From: Anaerolineales bacterium
GTDB taxonomy: Bacteria > Chloroflexota > Anaerolineae > Anaerolineales > Villigracilaceae
Length of the DNA stretch: 36,227 bases
Reading direction: 5' to 3'
Assembly (NCBI GenBank): GCA_020060625.1
Contig: JAGUZU010000110.1
Location: 1 to 36,227 of the forward strand
Position numbers and translations under genes: made by a program. The notes below the pieces were generated by a model. The model ran no database searches, had not been told where the DNA came from, and worked only from the letters and a program-made list of their open reading frames with translations. Of this stretch, positions 15,884 through 24,102 are shown piece after piece; positions within the stretch are counted from its first letter, which is position 1, and each line of letters begins with the position of its first letter.

Positions 15884-17209
15884 ATGAAACGCATCGTATT
15901 TCTGCTCGTTGTATTTACCTTATTATTGGCGGCTTGCGCTCCCGCATCCCCTCTCCCCTCGGGAGAGGGTCAGGGTGAGGGTAGCCAACCAGCGGCAACC
16001 AACCCGCCCGTCGCGACTGACGCGCCGATTGTCGCGGGTGAGTTCGACCTCAACAACTGGGACAGCGTCCTCGCCACCGCCAAAGGTCAGACCATCAACT
16101 GGTATATCTGGGGCGGGTCGGATAGCATCAACGCCTACGTGGATAATTTCTACGGCAAAGCATTGAAGGAACGTTACGGCATCACGCTCAATCGCGTTCC
16201 GCTTGCGGATACCGCCGACGCGGTCAATCAGGTGCTGAGCGAGAAGCAGGCAGGTACCGACCCTGGCTCGGTGGATCTGATCTGGATCAACGGTGAAAAC
16301 TTTTTCACGCTCAAACAAGCCGACATGCTCTACAAGGATTGGGCGCAAAAAATTCCCAACGCCAAATTGGTGAATTGGGAAAATCCCGCCATCAACCTTG
16401 ACTTCGGTCATCCTGTGGACAACCAGGAAAGCCCTTGGTCTTCGGCGCAATTTCAATTCATCCATGATTCGGCTCGCACAAATAAAGACGAATTACCTCA
16501 TTCGTATGCTGAACTCAAAGATTGGGCATGTACGCATCCTGGTCGCTTCACTTACATTGACCCCAGCGGCTCAGGCGGTTTCCTCGGTGTACGCTTCATC
16601 AAGGGCGCGTTGTATGAAATCAGCGGCGGCGCGGAACAATGGCAAAAGTTTGATCAGGCGCTTTGGGATCAACATTCGCCCGCGCTCTGGGCTTACCTCA
16701 GCGATCTCGAACCCTGCCTATGGCGCAATGGCGAGACCTATCCCAAAGATGAATCGGAACTCGTCAATCTCTTCGCCAACAGCGAAGTGGATTTGAGCAT
16801 GACCAACGACATCACTGGCGCTGGTCGCTGGATCTCCGATGGTCGCATGCCCGAAACCGCTCGTGCCTTTGTTTTCGACAATTACATGATCGGCGATTTC
16901 AACTACGTCGCCATTCCGCTCAACGCACCGAACAAAGCCGCCGCGCTCGTGCTGGCGAATCTCCTGCTCGAACCTGAATTCCAAGCCGCGCAGATTCTGC
17001 CCGAAAACGGATTCGGACTCGGTTACGCCATTGACGTAACTCGCGTGACGGACACATCGGCTCTTTCCGCGCTCGAAACTGCCGCCTCCCAATTGGGTGA
17101 TGCCGCCACCCCGGCATCTGACCTTGCCAAATCGCTCGTCGGTGACTCTGCCGCCGAATACCAAGGCTTGCTCGAACAGGATTGGTTGACGTTTGTGCTG
17201 CAGAAATAG
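15884..17209 (+). CDS. ABC transporter substrate-binding lipoprotein, YnjB-like
   Basis: 441 residues. Lipoprotein signal VVFTLLLAAC with lipidated Cys18, then a linker and a periplasmic-binding-protein fold of the YnjB type: NWYIWGGSDSINAYVDN near residue 70, VNQVLSEKQAGTDPGSVDLIWINGENFF, and a C-terminal LLLEPEFQAAQ helix. The family is associated with import of a small solute through YnjC/YnjD, but the substrate is not established. It is followed by two permease genes and an ATPase, forming a full importer. Residues 23-34 of the linker (PLPSGEGQGEGS) come from an in-frame CCCTCACCC palindrome. Ribosome site AGGAG lies before the ATG. Confidence 0.9.
   Translation: MKRIVFLLVVFTLLLAACAPASPLPSGEGQGEGSQPAATNPPVATDAPIVAGEFDLNNWDSVLATAKGQTINWYIWGGSDSINAYVDNFYGKALKERYGITLNRVPLADTADAVNQVLSEKQAGTDPGSVDLIWINGENFFTLKQADMLYKDWAQKIPNAKLVNWENPAINLDFGHPVDNQESPWSSAQFQFIHDSARTNKDELPHSYAELKDWACTHPGRFTYIDPSGSGGFLGVRFIKGALYEISGGAEQWQKFDQALWDQHSPALWAYLSDLEPCLWRNGETYPKDESELVNLFANSEVDLSMTNDITGAGRWISDGRMPETARAFVFDNYMIGDFNYVAIPLNAPNKAAALVLANLLLEPEFQAAQILPENGFGLGYAIDVTRVTDTSALSALETAASQLGDAATPASDLAKSLVGDSAAEYQGLLEQDWLTFVLQK
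15947..15982. repeat. CCCTCACCC-family palindrome inside the ABC lipoprotein gene
   Basis: CCCTCTCCC-CTC-GGGAGAGGG core with a CAGGGTGAGGG flank, in frame directly after the lipobox. It extends the flexible linker, the part of a lipoprotein most tolerant of insertion. Confidence 0.8.
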
Positions 17210-17214
17210 TGAAA

Positions 17215-17267
17215 GGTTGGAAAGTTACAGGTTGCAGGTTGTTGTTTAACCTTCCAACTTTCCAACC
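17215..17267. repeat. Inverted repeat between lipoprotein and first permease genes
   Basis: GGTTGGAAAGTT and AACTTTCCAACC, 12-bp perfect arms 29 bases apart, with nested AGGTTGCAGGTTG and CAACCTGCAAC parts. It fills the gap between the two genes and leaves no Shine-Dalgarno before the permease start. It could act as an mRNA stabiliser or attenuator that lowers permease expression relative to the binding protein. Confidence 0.7.
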
Positions 17268-17289
17268 TGCAACTTTCAACCAGCCTCTC

Positions 17290-18144
17290 ATGCGCGATAA
17301 ATTCATCTATTCCCCCTGGATTTCCCTCGCCTCAGCCTTGATCATTATTTTGGTCTTGCTGGGCGCGAGTCTTTTCTATGCCATTGCCGAGAGTGTCGGC
17401 TACATCAATGTGATCGGTCAGACAAACGTAAGTTTCGACGCCTATCGGGAAACCCTTGCTTTCAATTCAGAGTTTTGGATATCGCTTGGGTTTTCTTTGT
17501 GGATCAGCATTGCATCGACAGCAGTTTCATCGGCGCTTGCGCTCGCATTGGCGGTCTGGCTTTCTGAACGCCGCGGAAATATGGACACGCTCGCACTCAA
17601 TTGGAATCTGGCTTTCCCGCATCTGGTCTGGTCGGTAGCATTATTGTTATTCCTTTCCCAAAGCGGGTTGTTTGCACGGTGGGCGGCGTCGATTGGCTTC
17701 ATTACCACCACAGACCAATTCCCCGTCCTTGTGCGGGATCGTTTCGGTATCGGAATTATTCTCAGTTATGTCGGCAAGGAGATTCCGTTTCTCACGATCA
17801 TCGTTCTTTCGGTTCTGCGTTCGCAAGCGGTTGGCTATGATGTCGTCGCGGAAAATCTGGGCGCAAGCCGTTGGCAGAGACTCCGCTACGTGACCATCCC
17901 TCAGGTCTTGCCTGCTTTGCTTGCTGGTGATTTATTGGTGTTTGGATTTATTTTCAGCAGCTACGAAGTTCCCGCATTGCTGGGAGTTGGTTACCCGCGC
18001 GCCCTGCCTGTGCTGGCTCTGCGCTTCTTCCTTGACCCGGATCTGCGTGCCCGCTCCGAAGGCATGGTCATCAGCCTCATCATTACCCTGATCGTCACAA
18101 TGGTTGCCGTGATCAGTTTACGCATCGGAGAACGACGGGAATGA
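17290..18144 (+). CDS. ABC importer permease, YnjC N-terminal-half-like
   Basis: 284 residues with about six transmembrane helices and a binding-protein-dependent permease fold. The EAA loop that contacts the ATPase is clear: VAENLGASRWQRLRYVTIPQVLPAL. The ATG chosen is the first Met before a hydrophobic N-terminus (RDKFIYSPWISLASALIIIL); the longer frame opening runs through repeat DNA. In E. coli YnjC both permease halves are one protein; here two separate genes replace it. It acts with the lipoprotein before it and the permease and ATPase after it. Confidence 0.9.
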   Translation: MRDKFIYSPWISLASALIIILVLLGASLFYAIAESVGYINVIGQTNVSFDAYRETLAFNSEFWISLGFSLWISIASTAVSSALALALAVWLSERRGNMDTLALNWNLAFPHLVWSVALLLFLSQSGLFARWAASIGFITTTDQFPVLVRDRFGIGIILSYVGKEIPFLTIIVLSVLRSQAVGYDVVAENLGASRWQRLRYVTIPQVLPALLAGDLLVFGFIFSSYEVPALLGVGYPRALPVLALRFFLDPDLRARSEGMVISLIITLIVTMVAVISLRIGERRE

Positions 18145-18155
18145 AAACATGTTAT

Positions 18156-18206
18156 GTCATTGCGAGGGCGGTGTTTTTCCGCCCGAAGCAATCTCCTTTC
18201 AATGAC
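18156..18206. repeat. Short GTCATTGCGAG-type palindrome between the permease genes
   Basis: GTCATTGCGAGGGCGG and CCGCCCGAAGCAA...CAATGAC form an imperfect stem with a TGTTTTT loop. It is a short cousin of the 130-base element before the lipoprotein gene and lies inside the operon, 14 bases before the second permease start. Confidence 0.65.
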
Positions 18207-18220
18207 GCATTAGAGGTTGA

Positions 18221-19015
18221 ATGAAGTACATTGTCACTTATTCGCTCCGCTTCATCTTGTACCTGATTCTCGTCGCTCCGATATTGTTGTTCATTGCCTA
18301 CGCCTTTTCCACACGCTGGTTTTTCCCTCAACCTTTCCCTGTTGAATGGACAGCGAATACATTCCAGCGAGTCATCCATGATTCACGCACCTTTTCCAGC
18401 ATTTCTCAGGGTCTCATGATCTCCATTCTGGTGAGTGGGGTTTCTTTGTTGTTAGGTTTTCCCGCCGCACGCGTACTTGGACTGCGAAAATTTCGCGGAC
18501 GTCAACTGGTTTGGCTGATCTTTTTTCTGCCGACGGTCATTCCTCCATTGGCAATTGGCATGGGGCTGAATATCCTGTTTCTGCGAATCGGGTTGGCAGG
18601 GACGATCACAGGTGTGGTGTTGGCACACATCATCCCGACGCTTCCCTATACCATCTTTACCCTATCCAGCGCCTTTGCCCGCTTTGATGAAAATTACGAA
18701 TTCCAGGCGCTCGCGCTGGGAGCCAGTCCCTGGCATATCTTTTTCACGGTGACACTGCGAATGCTGGCACCCAGTCTTGTTGTTGCTACTCTGTTCGCGT
18801 TTTTGATCTCATGGAGCCAATATCTTCTCACTTTATTGATCGGCGGCGGACAGGTCATCACCCTGCCCGTTCTGCTTTTCTCTGCCGCTTCGGGTGGCAA
18901 TCCCTCCACGATTGCGGCATTGTCACTTTTATTTATCGCACCGCCTGTGCTGGTGATTGCCATCACTGCGCGGCAATTGAATCAACACGGCAATGAGATA
19001 AGAGAGCAATATTAA
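18221..19015 (+). CDS. ABC importer permease, YnjC C-terminal-half-like
   Basis: 264 residues, about six transmembrane helices. The EAA loop reads YEFQALALGASPWHIFFTVTLRMLAPS. The N-terminal helix and the FFLPTVIPPLAIGMGL segment are typical of the binding-protein-dependent permease family. Its stop shares one base with the ATG of the ATPase gene (TAATG), so the two are translationally coupled. Ribosome site AGAGG precedes the ATG. It forms the channel with the preceding permease. Confidence 0.9.
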   Translation: MKYIVTYSLRFILYLILVAPILLFIAYAFSTRWFFPQPFPVEWTANTFQRVIHDSRTFSSISQGLMISILVSGVSLLLGFPAARVLGLRKFRGRQLVWLIFFLPTVIPPLAIGMGLNILFLRIGLAGTITGVVLAHIIPTLPYTIFTLSSAFARFDENYEFQALALGASPWHIFFTVTLRMLAPSLVVATLFAFLISWSQYLLTLLIGGGQVITLPVLLFSAASGGNPSTIAALSLLFIAPPVLVIAITARQLNQHGNEIREQY

Positions 19016-20049
19016 TGACAACTGTAAATATCATCTCCTTAAACAAGACCTACCCGAATAAACCCATGCCCGTGTTGAAGGATTTTTCGCTGTCCATTCG
19101 GGATGGGGAGATGGTTGCTTTGCTGGGTCCCTCAGGGATGGGGAAGTCCACGCTGCTAAAACTCATCACGGGCATTGAACGTCCCGACAGCGGCGACATC
19201 CAGTTTGATGGTTCATCCATCCTGAACATTGACCCGAATAAACGCGGTGCGGTGTTGATGTTCCAGAAATCGTATCTATTTCCATTCCTGACGGTGGAAG
19301 AAAATATCGGCTTTGGGCTCAAAGTGCAGAGGACTTCATCTCAAACGATCCGCACCGAAGTCAAACGCATGTTGGATTTGATCGGCTTGCTTGGCATCGA
19401 GCGCCGTAAACCTGGGCGGTTATCTGGTGGCGAACAGCAAAGAGTGGCATTGGCACGGGCGTTGGTCACCAACCCCAAATTGCTTTTGCTGGATGAACCG
19501 CTGAGCAGCCTCGATACCGAGGCGCGGATGAATTTGCAGGAAGCCATTCGCACGATTCAACGTGAGTTGGGTGTGACCACTATTTTTGTGACGCACGATC
19601 TGGGAGAAGCAATGGCAATGTCTGACCGCATGGCATTGTTGTTGAACGGCGAAGTTGTCGCGTTGGATAAGCCTGAGAACCTGTTCCACCGTCCGCGCAG
19701 TTTGGCGGCGGCAAGGTTTATGGGTGTATCCACTTTTTTAAGTGGCAACCCGCTCAAAGTCCAGGATGAAGCGGGTGGATTTGTAAGTCGGATTGCCAAT
19801 CCGACCTACGAAAAAATATTTGCAATTCGTCCTGAACATATCCGCGTGCAGAAAGACGGCTGTGGCCAATCCCTGCCTGGCGTCGTCAGCGATTGCGTCT
19901 TTCGCGGCGAGTACGTGGAATATCTGGTGGCGGTGGGCGAAACGAGCGTGCGCGCACGCATGTCCATGCCCGCGCCGATGTTCCCGCATGGCGCGCAGGT
20001 GTTTGTGAAGTTTCCGAAAGAATATTTATTTGAAGTGATAGGGAATTAA
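19015..20049 (+). CDS. ABC importer ATP-binding protein, YnjD-like
   Basis: 344 residues, cytoplasmic, energises the importer encoded by the three genes before it. Walker A GPSGMGKST (38-46), signature LSGGEQQRVALARAL (from 136), Walker B LLLLDEPLSSLD, and switch His194 in VTHD. After about residue 235 a TOBE-like regulatory domain follows (FAIRPEHIRV; CVFRGEYVEYLVAVG), as in the iron, thiamine and maltose importer ATPases. Starts at TAATG on the permease stop. Its last four bases overlap the end of the convergent YdjM-like gene, so no terminator separates them. Confidence 0.93.
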   Translation: MTTVNIISLNKTYPNKPMPVLKDFSLSIRDGEMVALLGPSGMGKSTLLKLITGIERPDSGDIQFDGSSILNIDPNKRGAVLMFQKSYLFPFLTVEENIGFGLKVQRTSSQTIRTEVKRMLDLIGLLGIERRKPGRLSGGEQQRVALARALVTNPKLLLLDEPLSSLDTEARMNLQEAIRTIQRELGVTTIFVTHDLGEAMAMSDRMALLLNGEVVALDKPENLFHRPRSLAAARFMGVSTFLSGNPLKVQDEAGGFVSRIANPTYEKIFAIRPEHIRVQKDGCGQSLPGVVSDCVFRGEYVEYLVAVGETSVRARMSMPAPMFPHGAQVFVKFPKEYLFEVIGN

Positions 20050-20615
20050 GTTTTTTTGAGGTGCTGAATCAACTTCGGCAAAAACAAATACCCCAACAAC
20101 ACAAGATTGATCCCCAACTCCACCCAGAAGAATTGATCGGCGTAGTGCGCCCTGTCCCAGTAACTGACGGGGCTGGAAAAGCGCGTGTGCCAGTTGAAGG
20201 GGAAGAACAGCACGGGACCATCGTCATGGTGGGTGAGGATGTCTATGACGGAGTGAACCATGCAGCCGAAGACGAAAGACAGCCACCCATGCCCGCGTGT
20301 GCCGACTTTGTCCACGAAGCGCCAGAGGAGGATGACGTAGATGACGAGCGCGGTGGGTGAGTGCAGGAAGTTATGCGCGGCAATCCACAAAGGGTTGTTG
20401 AAATATGCAGGGTGGATAACATCTTCCATTAAGGAACTGGTATCCTGCTGTAAGATGAAACGATAATACGCCAGCGTTCCCCACGAAAGCGCGCCAAAAG
20501 GCAGGTCGGGCAATATGGAACCCCATAAAAAAGCAGACTTGGCAAGTTTGTATTTTGCGCCAAATTTCTTTTCAATGGCGGCGTTGATGACAAGGTGGGA
20601 GGGGAGGGTGTTCAA
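20046..20615 (-). CDS. YdjM-like (DUF457) membrane-bound putative metal-dependent hydrolase
   Basis: 189 residues with four or five hydrophobic segments. Family features are the early LPSHLVINAA, the LPDLPFG loop, the AAHNFLHSPTALV segment and HSVIDILTHHDDGPVLFFPFNW with clustered His/Asp that could bind metal. The activity of the family is unproven. The start is TTG, overlapping the stop of the peroxiredoxin-like gene as TTGA; no ATG fits as well. It is the last gene of the thioredoxin operon and ends within the tail of the ABC ATPase gene. Confidence 0.8.
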   Translation of the reverse strand: MNTLPSHLVINAAIEKKFGAKYKLAKSAFLWGSILPDLPFGALSWGTLAYYRFILQQDTSSLMEDVIHPAYFNNPLWIAAHNFLHSPTALVIYVILLWRFVDKVGTRGHGWLSFVFGCMVHSVIDILTHHDDGPVLFFPFNWHTRFSSPVSYWDRAHYADQFFWVELGINLVLLGYLFLPKLIQHLKKT

Positions 20616-21145
20616 AGTTTTTTCAGGATTTTCAGCAACTCATCCACTGAAGGTCTGTCTGTTGGATCTTGGCTTGGATGCGCCAATCGCAGAATGCCGT
20701 TTTTATCCACGATAAAGTCGCCACCGAGTTGGGAAGTGTCGTCGCCGTGCGAATCAAAGAATTGACCGCGTTGAAACCACCGTTTGATGTACATCCACAC
20801 CACGCGCGGATGCCGTGATCGCAGGCGCGAGCGTTCGAGTTGATAGGCTTTATAGACGGCACGGTCACGGTCGAGCAGGACAGTGAACGTGCCGCAGACT
20901 TCGTTCATCCATTGTTGGAGGGCGGGGGGTGTTCCGAACGAAATGATGAAGACGCGGGTGTTTAGTTTGGCAAATTCTTCCTGGTGAGCGCACAACTGTG
21001 CGGCATGTTCGCGGCAGGGTATTCAGCCAAGGTGACGGAGGAAGACCAGCAGGGCGTTTCCGCTTTTGAGGACTTCGCCGAGGGTGACTTGTTCGCCGTT
21101 TGTGGAAGTGAGGGTGAAAGCGGGGGCGGGGGAGTTGAGTTTCAT
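20612..21145 (-). CDS. Peroxiredoxin-like (AhpC/TSA) protein with in-frame UGA, candidate selenoprotein
   Basis: Read through one UGA, the frame gives 177 residues: a normal N-terminus (LNSPAPAFTLTSTNGE), then LVFLRHLG-U-IPCREHAAQL, and a C-terminal part with LGGDFIVDKNGILRLAHPS. In this thioredoxin-fold family the usual active site is RHxGCxxCREH. Here the first Cys position is UGA, giving U41-I-P-C44. A hairpin with a five-bp stem and AGUU loop begins 20 bases after the UGA, which fits the bacterial SECIS layout. Thiol-dependent peroxide reduction is the expected role. It overlaps the next gene and lies in an operon with thioredoxin, its likely electron donor. The alternative is a single-base nonsense mutation or sequencing error; a downstream ATG could then start only a 127-residue fragment lacking the active site. 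Confidence 0.65.
20989..21025 (-). promoter_or_regulatory. UGA codon and SECIS-like hairpin
   Basis: After the UGA come 20 bases and then CGCAC-AGUU-GUGCG. The apical loop starts 25 bases after the UGA and has G as its second base; bacterial SECIS models ask for a loop 16-37 bases away with a G in the first two loop positions. The stem is short, and the same bases encode AAQLCA, conserved in the family, so part of the match could be coincidental. Confidence 0.5.
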
Positions 21146-21255
21146 GTTTCAGGTGTCAAGTTCCAGGTGTCAAGTTTCAGGTGTCAGGTTTCAGGTGTCA
21201 GGTGAATAAGCGTGTTGCGTGTTCCGTTGTGTGCGTGTCTACCTGTACGTGTGTA
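21146..21255. repeat. Short tandem repeats between the CDP-alcohol transferase and peroxiredoxin-like genes
   Basis: Five imperfect copies of CAGGTGTCA(AG)TTT or close variants follow each other, then a run of TACGTGT/TACCTGT units. Low-complexity, non-coding DNA separates two genes of the same strand that probably share a transcript. No promoter was recognised in it. Confidence 0.7.
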
Positions 21256-21260
21256 CGTGT

Positions 21261-21899
21261 TTACCTGTCTACGTTTTTACGCGCCCATAACAAGCGTTGA
21301 AGCGTGGTGACGAAAACCAGCGCGGCAAAGATGGAAAACAGTATTATGATGTGTGTGGGGAAGAGCAGAAAGATTCCGTACGCTACGATGGTTTCAAATC
21401 CGCCGATGAGACCTGCGGGCATGACGATGGTGGTTTGGGCTTGCCCTGACTGCCCGATAGGGCGTATCGAAGGGTCGGGAGCATGGGCGGCGCGTTTTTC
21501 GAGGATGGCGGCGAGGTACATCCACGAGGCAGCGTTGACGTAGAAGGATGCCAGCAGAAAGGCTAAGGCGAGGTAATGCTCATTTGACGGCGACCCAGCC
21601 ACAAGTCCGATGGGAAGCGCGGCGTAGACGATGAAATCGGTCAGGATGTCCACGTATCCGCCGAAGTCGCTTTGTCCGTTGTGCAGGCGGGCGAGCAAGC
21701 CGTCGAGTCCATCGAGGACGCGGTTGAGAATCCAAAGGGCGAGCGCCCAGAGATATTGTCCTTTGAATGCTGCAAACGTTGCAAGCAAGCCGACTGCCAG
21801 CGCAAGGATGGAAATAAGAGTCGGCGAAACGCGGCTCATGCGTATTGCCAGGGGCGCGCCGACGCGGTCTTTGAATTGACGGAGGGGTGCGTCGAACAT
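21261..21899 (-). CDS. CDP-alcohol phosphatidyltransferase family membrane protein
   Basis: 212 residues with about six transmembrane helices. The family moves a phosphoalcohol from CDP-linked donors in phospholipid synthesis. The full motif DGxDGxxARx8Gx3Dx3D is present: Asp63, Gly64, Asp66, Gly67, Ala70, Arg71, Gly80, Asp84, Asp88, so it should be active. The acceptor is unknown. The hydrophilic string DPSIRPIGQSGQA in a loop near residue 140 looks like another inserted repeat. The ATG is 12 bases after the flavoprotein stop; a CCCTCACCC palindrome in that flavoprotein's tail supplies the nearest purine-rich ribosome-like sequence. Confidence 0.9.
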   Translation of the reverse strand: MFDAPLRQFKDRVGAPLAIRMSRVSPTLISILALAVGLLATFAAFKGQYLWALALWILNRVLDGLDGLLARLHNGQSDFGGYVDILTDFIVYAALPIGLVAGSPSNEHYLALAFLLASFYVNAASWMYLAAILEKRAAHAPDPSIRPIGQSGQAQTTIVMPAGLIGGFETIVAYGIFLLFPTHIIILFSIFAALVFVTTLQRLLWARKNVDR

Positions 21900-21900
21900 G

Positions 21901-21976
21901 CGCCCTCACCCTAACCCTCTCCCGAAGGGAGAGGGGACTCCCTTCCCCCTTCGGGGGAAGGGTTGGGGATGAGGGA
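21901..21976. repeat. Double CCCTCACCC-family palindrome at the flavoprotein gene end
   Basis: CCCTCTCCC-GAA-GGGAGAGGG followed by CTTCCCCC-TTC-GGGGGAAG, ending in GGGGATGAGGG. It encodes the last 20 residues of the halogenase-like protein ([19 protein letters not shown]) and its stop codon, and directly precedes the next start codon. Confidence 0.85.
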
Positions 21977-23674
21977 TTTTTTCCACGCCAGCCGATTCTG
22001 CGAACGGCGCTTCCAATTCAAATATGGTTTGGAATAGCGGATTGCATCAATCGCGCCTTTGATGCCGAGGTCGAGCAGGGACATGCCGCCGAAGAAATGT
22101 TTGCGGTATTCGCCATCGCCCATGAAACCGTCGCGCTGGTTGAAGAGTGACAGACGGAATTTATTTTTCGGCAGGTGGGTCTTGCCGTCGAGAACGGCTT
22201 GGAAGGGTTTGGGAAGCCAACGAAAGGACGCGAACAAGGCGCGCGCTTCGGCGACGACGCGGGCGACATCCGCTTCATCTTCGGGATTGACCTGCTCGAA
22301 CAGCGCGTCTATCTTTTCCTGAATTTCAAAGAAGCGCTTGAAGCCACCGCCTGCGAGTCGGTTGTCTTTGAGAAGCGAAATATATTCGCCGCGATTTTTG
22401 GAACGCATACGCGTGATGCTCAACATCAGATATTCGAGATACGCGCCCAGCAGCCACAGCACGGCGTAAACGCGCCACAGTTCATAATGCGACCACGACT
22501 TGATTGAGTTGGCGACCAGCCTGTCGTGCATGGCGACGTAATTCAGGGTAAGTTTTTCCAGCGGCTGAAAGGCTTGCGCGGAATAGTCGTTCGTCTTTTT
22601 TGCCTTGAGCAGCAAGTCTGCGATAACCATCACGCTGATGTGCGTGACGTACAGCCCTTTGGAATACAGCGGATCGATGAATCCCGCCGCGTGACCGAGC
22701 AATGCAAAACGATCACCGACAACATGGCGCGATGAAAATTGCAGCCGCTCGGCTCGGACCCAGCCGCGAACTGCTTTGGCGTTCTGGAGCTGTTCCTTCA
22801 TCTTTGGGAATCGTTCGATGAATTCGTTGAACTCGGCTTCGGGGCTGAGGTCGGGGCGGGCGGGGTGGACGCGCGGGTCGAGTTGCAAGCCGATACTGCA
22901 CAGCGGATTGGTCGAATCGGCGTGATTGTTGAAGGGGATGATCCACAACCAGCCGCCTTTGAAGATGTGATGCAGAGTTCCTTCCGACCAGCGAAAGGGA
23001 ACGTCGAAGGCTTGCGGCGGCGCGCTGACGTCGTTGTAGCACGGCACATCAATCATGTGCGTAAAGATCGAGCGGGTATGCGTCTGCAAATCGTGATGCC
23101 GCCAGCCGAGTTTATCCGCTACCAGCGAACGAAAGCCGCCCGCGTCCACGAGGTAGTCGGCGTGGTAGGCTTGTCCGTTTTTTGTGGAGATGGTCACGCC
23201 GTCGGGCTGGATGTCCACATCGGCGACCAGCGTGTTTTGCAAAACCGTCGCGCCGTAGGAGATGGCGAGCGAGGTCAGGAAGTAATCCGTATCCTGGCGA
23301 TACAGGTGCATCTCGTGACCGTAAGGCTGTTTGGGAATCACCGCTTGCAGGCTCAACTTAATATCCTGTTCCTGACCAGGGCTGTGATGAACAAAACTAA
23401 AATGCCGTTTGACCCCATGCGATCCCCCCGCATATTTGAAATAATTTTCCGAACTGAAATATGCCAACTCTGGCACGTCGTAGAACTCCGCCAGAGCGCG
23501 CATCATCTCGGATGTTTCGAGGATCATCGATTCGCCCACTGCAAATTTTGGGTGTGTGCCGCCCTCAAAGACGATCACAGACAAACCCTGGCGAGCCAAC
23601 ACGCCCGCCAGGGTCGAACCGCCGATGCCAGAACCGATGATGGCGGCATCGAATTTCTTTTGTTCGTTTGCCAT
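21911..23674 (-). CDS. Flavin-dependent halogenase-like FAD monooxygenase
   Basis: 587 residues. Rossmann FAD site GSGIGGS (14-20) at the N-terminus, family motif WxWxIP as WLWIIP (242-247), and [21 protein letters not shown], the second FAD-binding part. This combination is typical of tryptophan-halogenase-like flavoproteins, many of which act on lipids or small molecules without halogenating; the substrate cannot be read from sequence. From about residue 400 a helical region with a hydrophobic stretch ([18 protein letters not shown]) may bind the membrane. The last 20 residues are repeat-encoded and probably extra. It starts four bases after the thioredoxin stop and ends 11 bases before the CDP-alcohol transferase, so the three genes are clearly one operon. 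No flavin reductase gene lies beside it. Confidence 0.85.
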   Translation of the reverse strand: MANEQKKFDAAIIGSGIGGSTLAGVLARQGLSVIVFEGGTHPKFAVGESMILETSEMMRALAEFYDVPELAYFSSENYFKYAGGSHGVKRHFSFVHHSPGQEQDIKLSLQAVIPKQPYGHEMHLYRQDTDYFLTSLAISYGATVLQNTLVADVDIQPDGVTISTKNGQAYHADYLVDAGGFRSLVADKLGWRHHDLQTHTRSIFTHMIDVPCYNDVSAPPQAFDVPFRWSEGTLHHIFKGGWLWIIPFNNHADSTNPLCSIGLQLDPRVHPARPDLSPEAEFNEFIERFPKMKEQLQNAKAVRGWVRAERLQFSSRHVVGDRFALLGHAAGFIDPLYSKGLYVTHISVMVIADLLLKAKKTNDYSAQAFQPLEKLTLNYVAMHDRLVANSIKSWSHYELWRVYAVLWLLGAYLEYLMLSITRMRSKNRGEYISLLKDNRLAGGGFKRFFEIQEKIDALFEQVNPEDEADVARVVAEARALFASFRWLPKPFQAVLDGKTHLPKNKFRLSLFNQRDGFMGDGEYRKHFFGGMSLLDLGIKGAIDAIRYSKPYLNWKRRSQNRLAWKKSLIPNPSPEGGRESPLPSGEG

Positions 23675-23678
23675 GTAA

Positions 23679-24020
23679 TCAGGCTCCCGCCGGGATTTTC
23701 AACAACCCGTCCATTTTGGATTTGAGCAGGGAGATTGGCGCAACGCCCACAATGGTGTCCTGCACCTGCCCATCCCTGATAAAGAGCAGGGTGGGGATGC
23801 CCTGCACGCCATAAGTATTTGCCCACCGCTGATTTTCGTCCGTGTTGACTTTGGCGATGGTTACTTTGTCTGCGTACTCCGCTGCGAGATTTTCGAGAAC
23901 AGGCGCGATCATCCTGCATGGCTGGCACCACGGCGCCCAGAAGTCCACCACTACGGGTGTGGACGATTTCAAGACTGTATTCTCAAACTCATTATCGTTG
24001 ACATGAATGGGTGTTTTCAT
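23679..24020 (-). CDS. Thioredoxin
   Basis: 113 residues starting at the ATG preceded by AAGGAGCAACCA; an earlier in-frame start would cover the promoter motif. Active site WCQPC (Cys32, Cys35) in place of the usual WCGPC, with cis-Pro in GIPTLLF and Asp26 in VVVDFW. The protein is a cytoplasmic dithiol reductant. It heads the operon of halogenase-like flavoprotein, CDP-alcohol transferase, peroxiredoxin-like protein and YdjM-like protein. The Gln in the active site may shift the redox potential. A glutaredoxin-thioredoxin reductase fusion is encoded 3 kb away and could reduce it. Confidence 0.95.
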   Translation of the reverse strand: MKTPIHVNDNEFENTVLKSSTPVVVDFWAPWCQPCRMIAPVLENLAAEYADKVTIAKVNTDENQRWANTYGVQGIPTLLFIRDGQVQDTIVGVAPISLLKSKMDGLLKIPAGA

Positions 24021-24044
24021 TGGTTGCTCCTTTTCTTCAGACAT

Positions 24045-24075
24045 AAAGAGAGCAACCTGTAAGAATCTCTTACCC
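24045..24075 (-). promoter_or_regulatory. ECF-type two-box promoter candidate for the thioredoxin operon
   Basis: GGGTAAG followed at 19 bases by TCTTT, as at the other sites. The first box is also one half of the palindrome TAAGA-GAT-TCTTA, which may additionally bind a regulator. The start codon lies 24 bases after the second box. Confidence 0.55.
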
Positions 24076-24102
24076 ATTTTGGTTGCAGAATTACCTGGGC
24101 AG

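Noticed and set aside
20612-20995. 127-residue peroxiredoxin fragment as a complete gene
   Set aside because: It lacks the active site and the N-terminal strands; the reading through UGA is complete.
21911-23674. Firm call of a tryptophan halogenase
   Set aside because: The FAD and WxWxIP motifs fit, but many relatives do not halogenate and no flavin reductase or biosynthetic cluster lies nearby.
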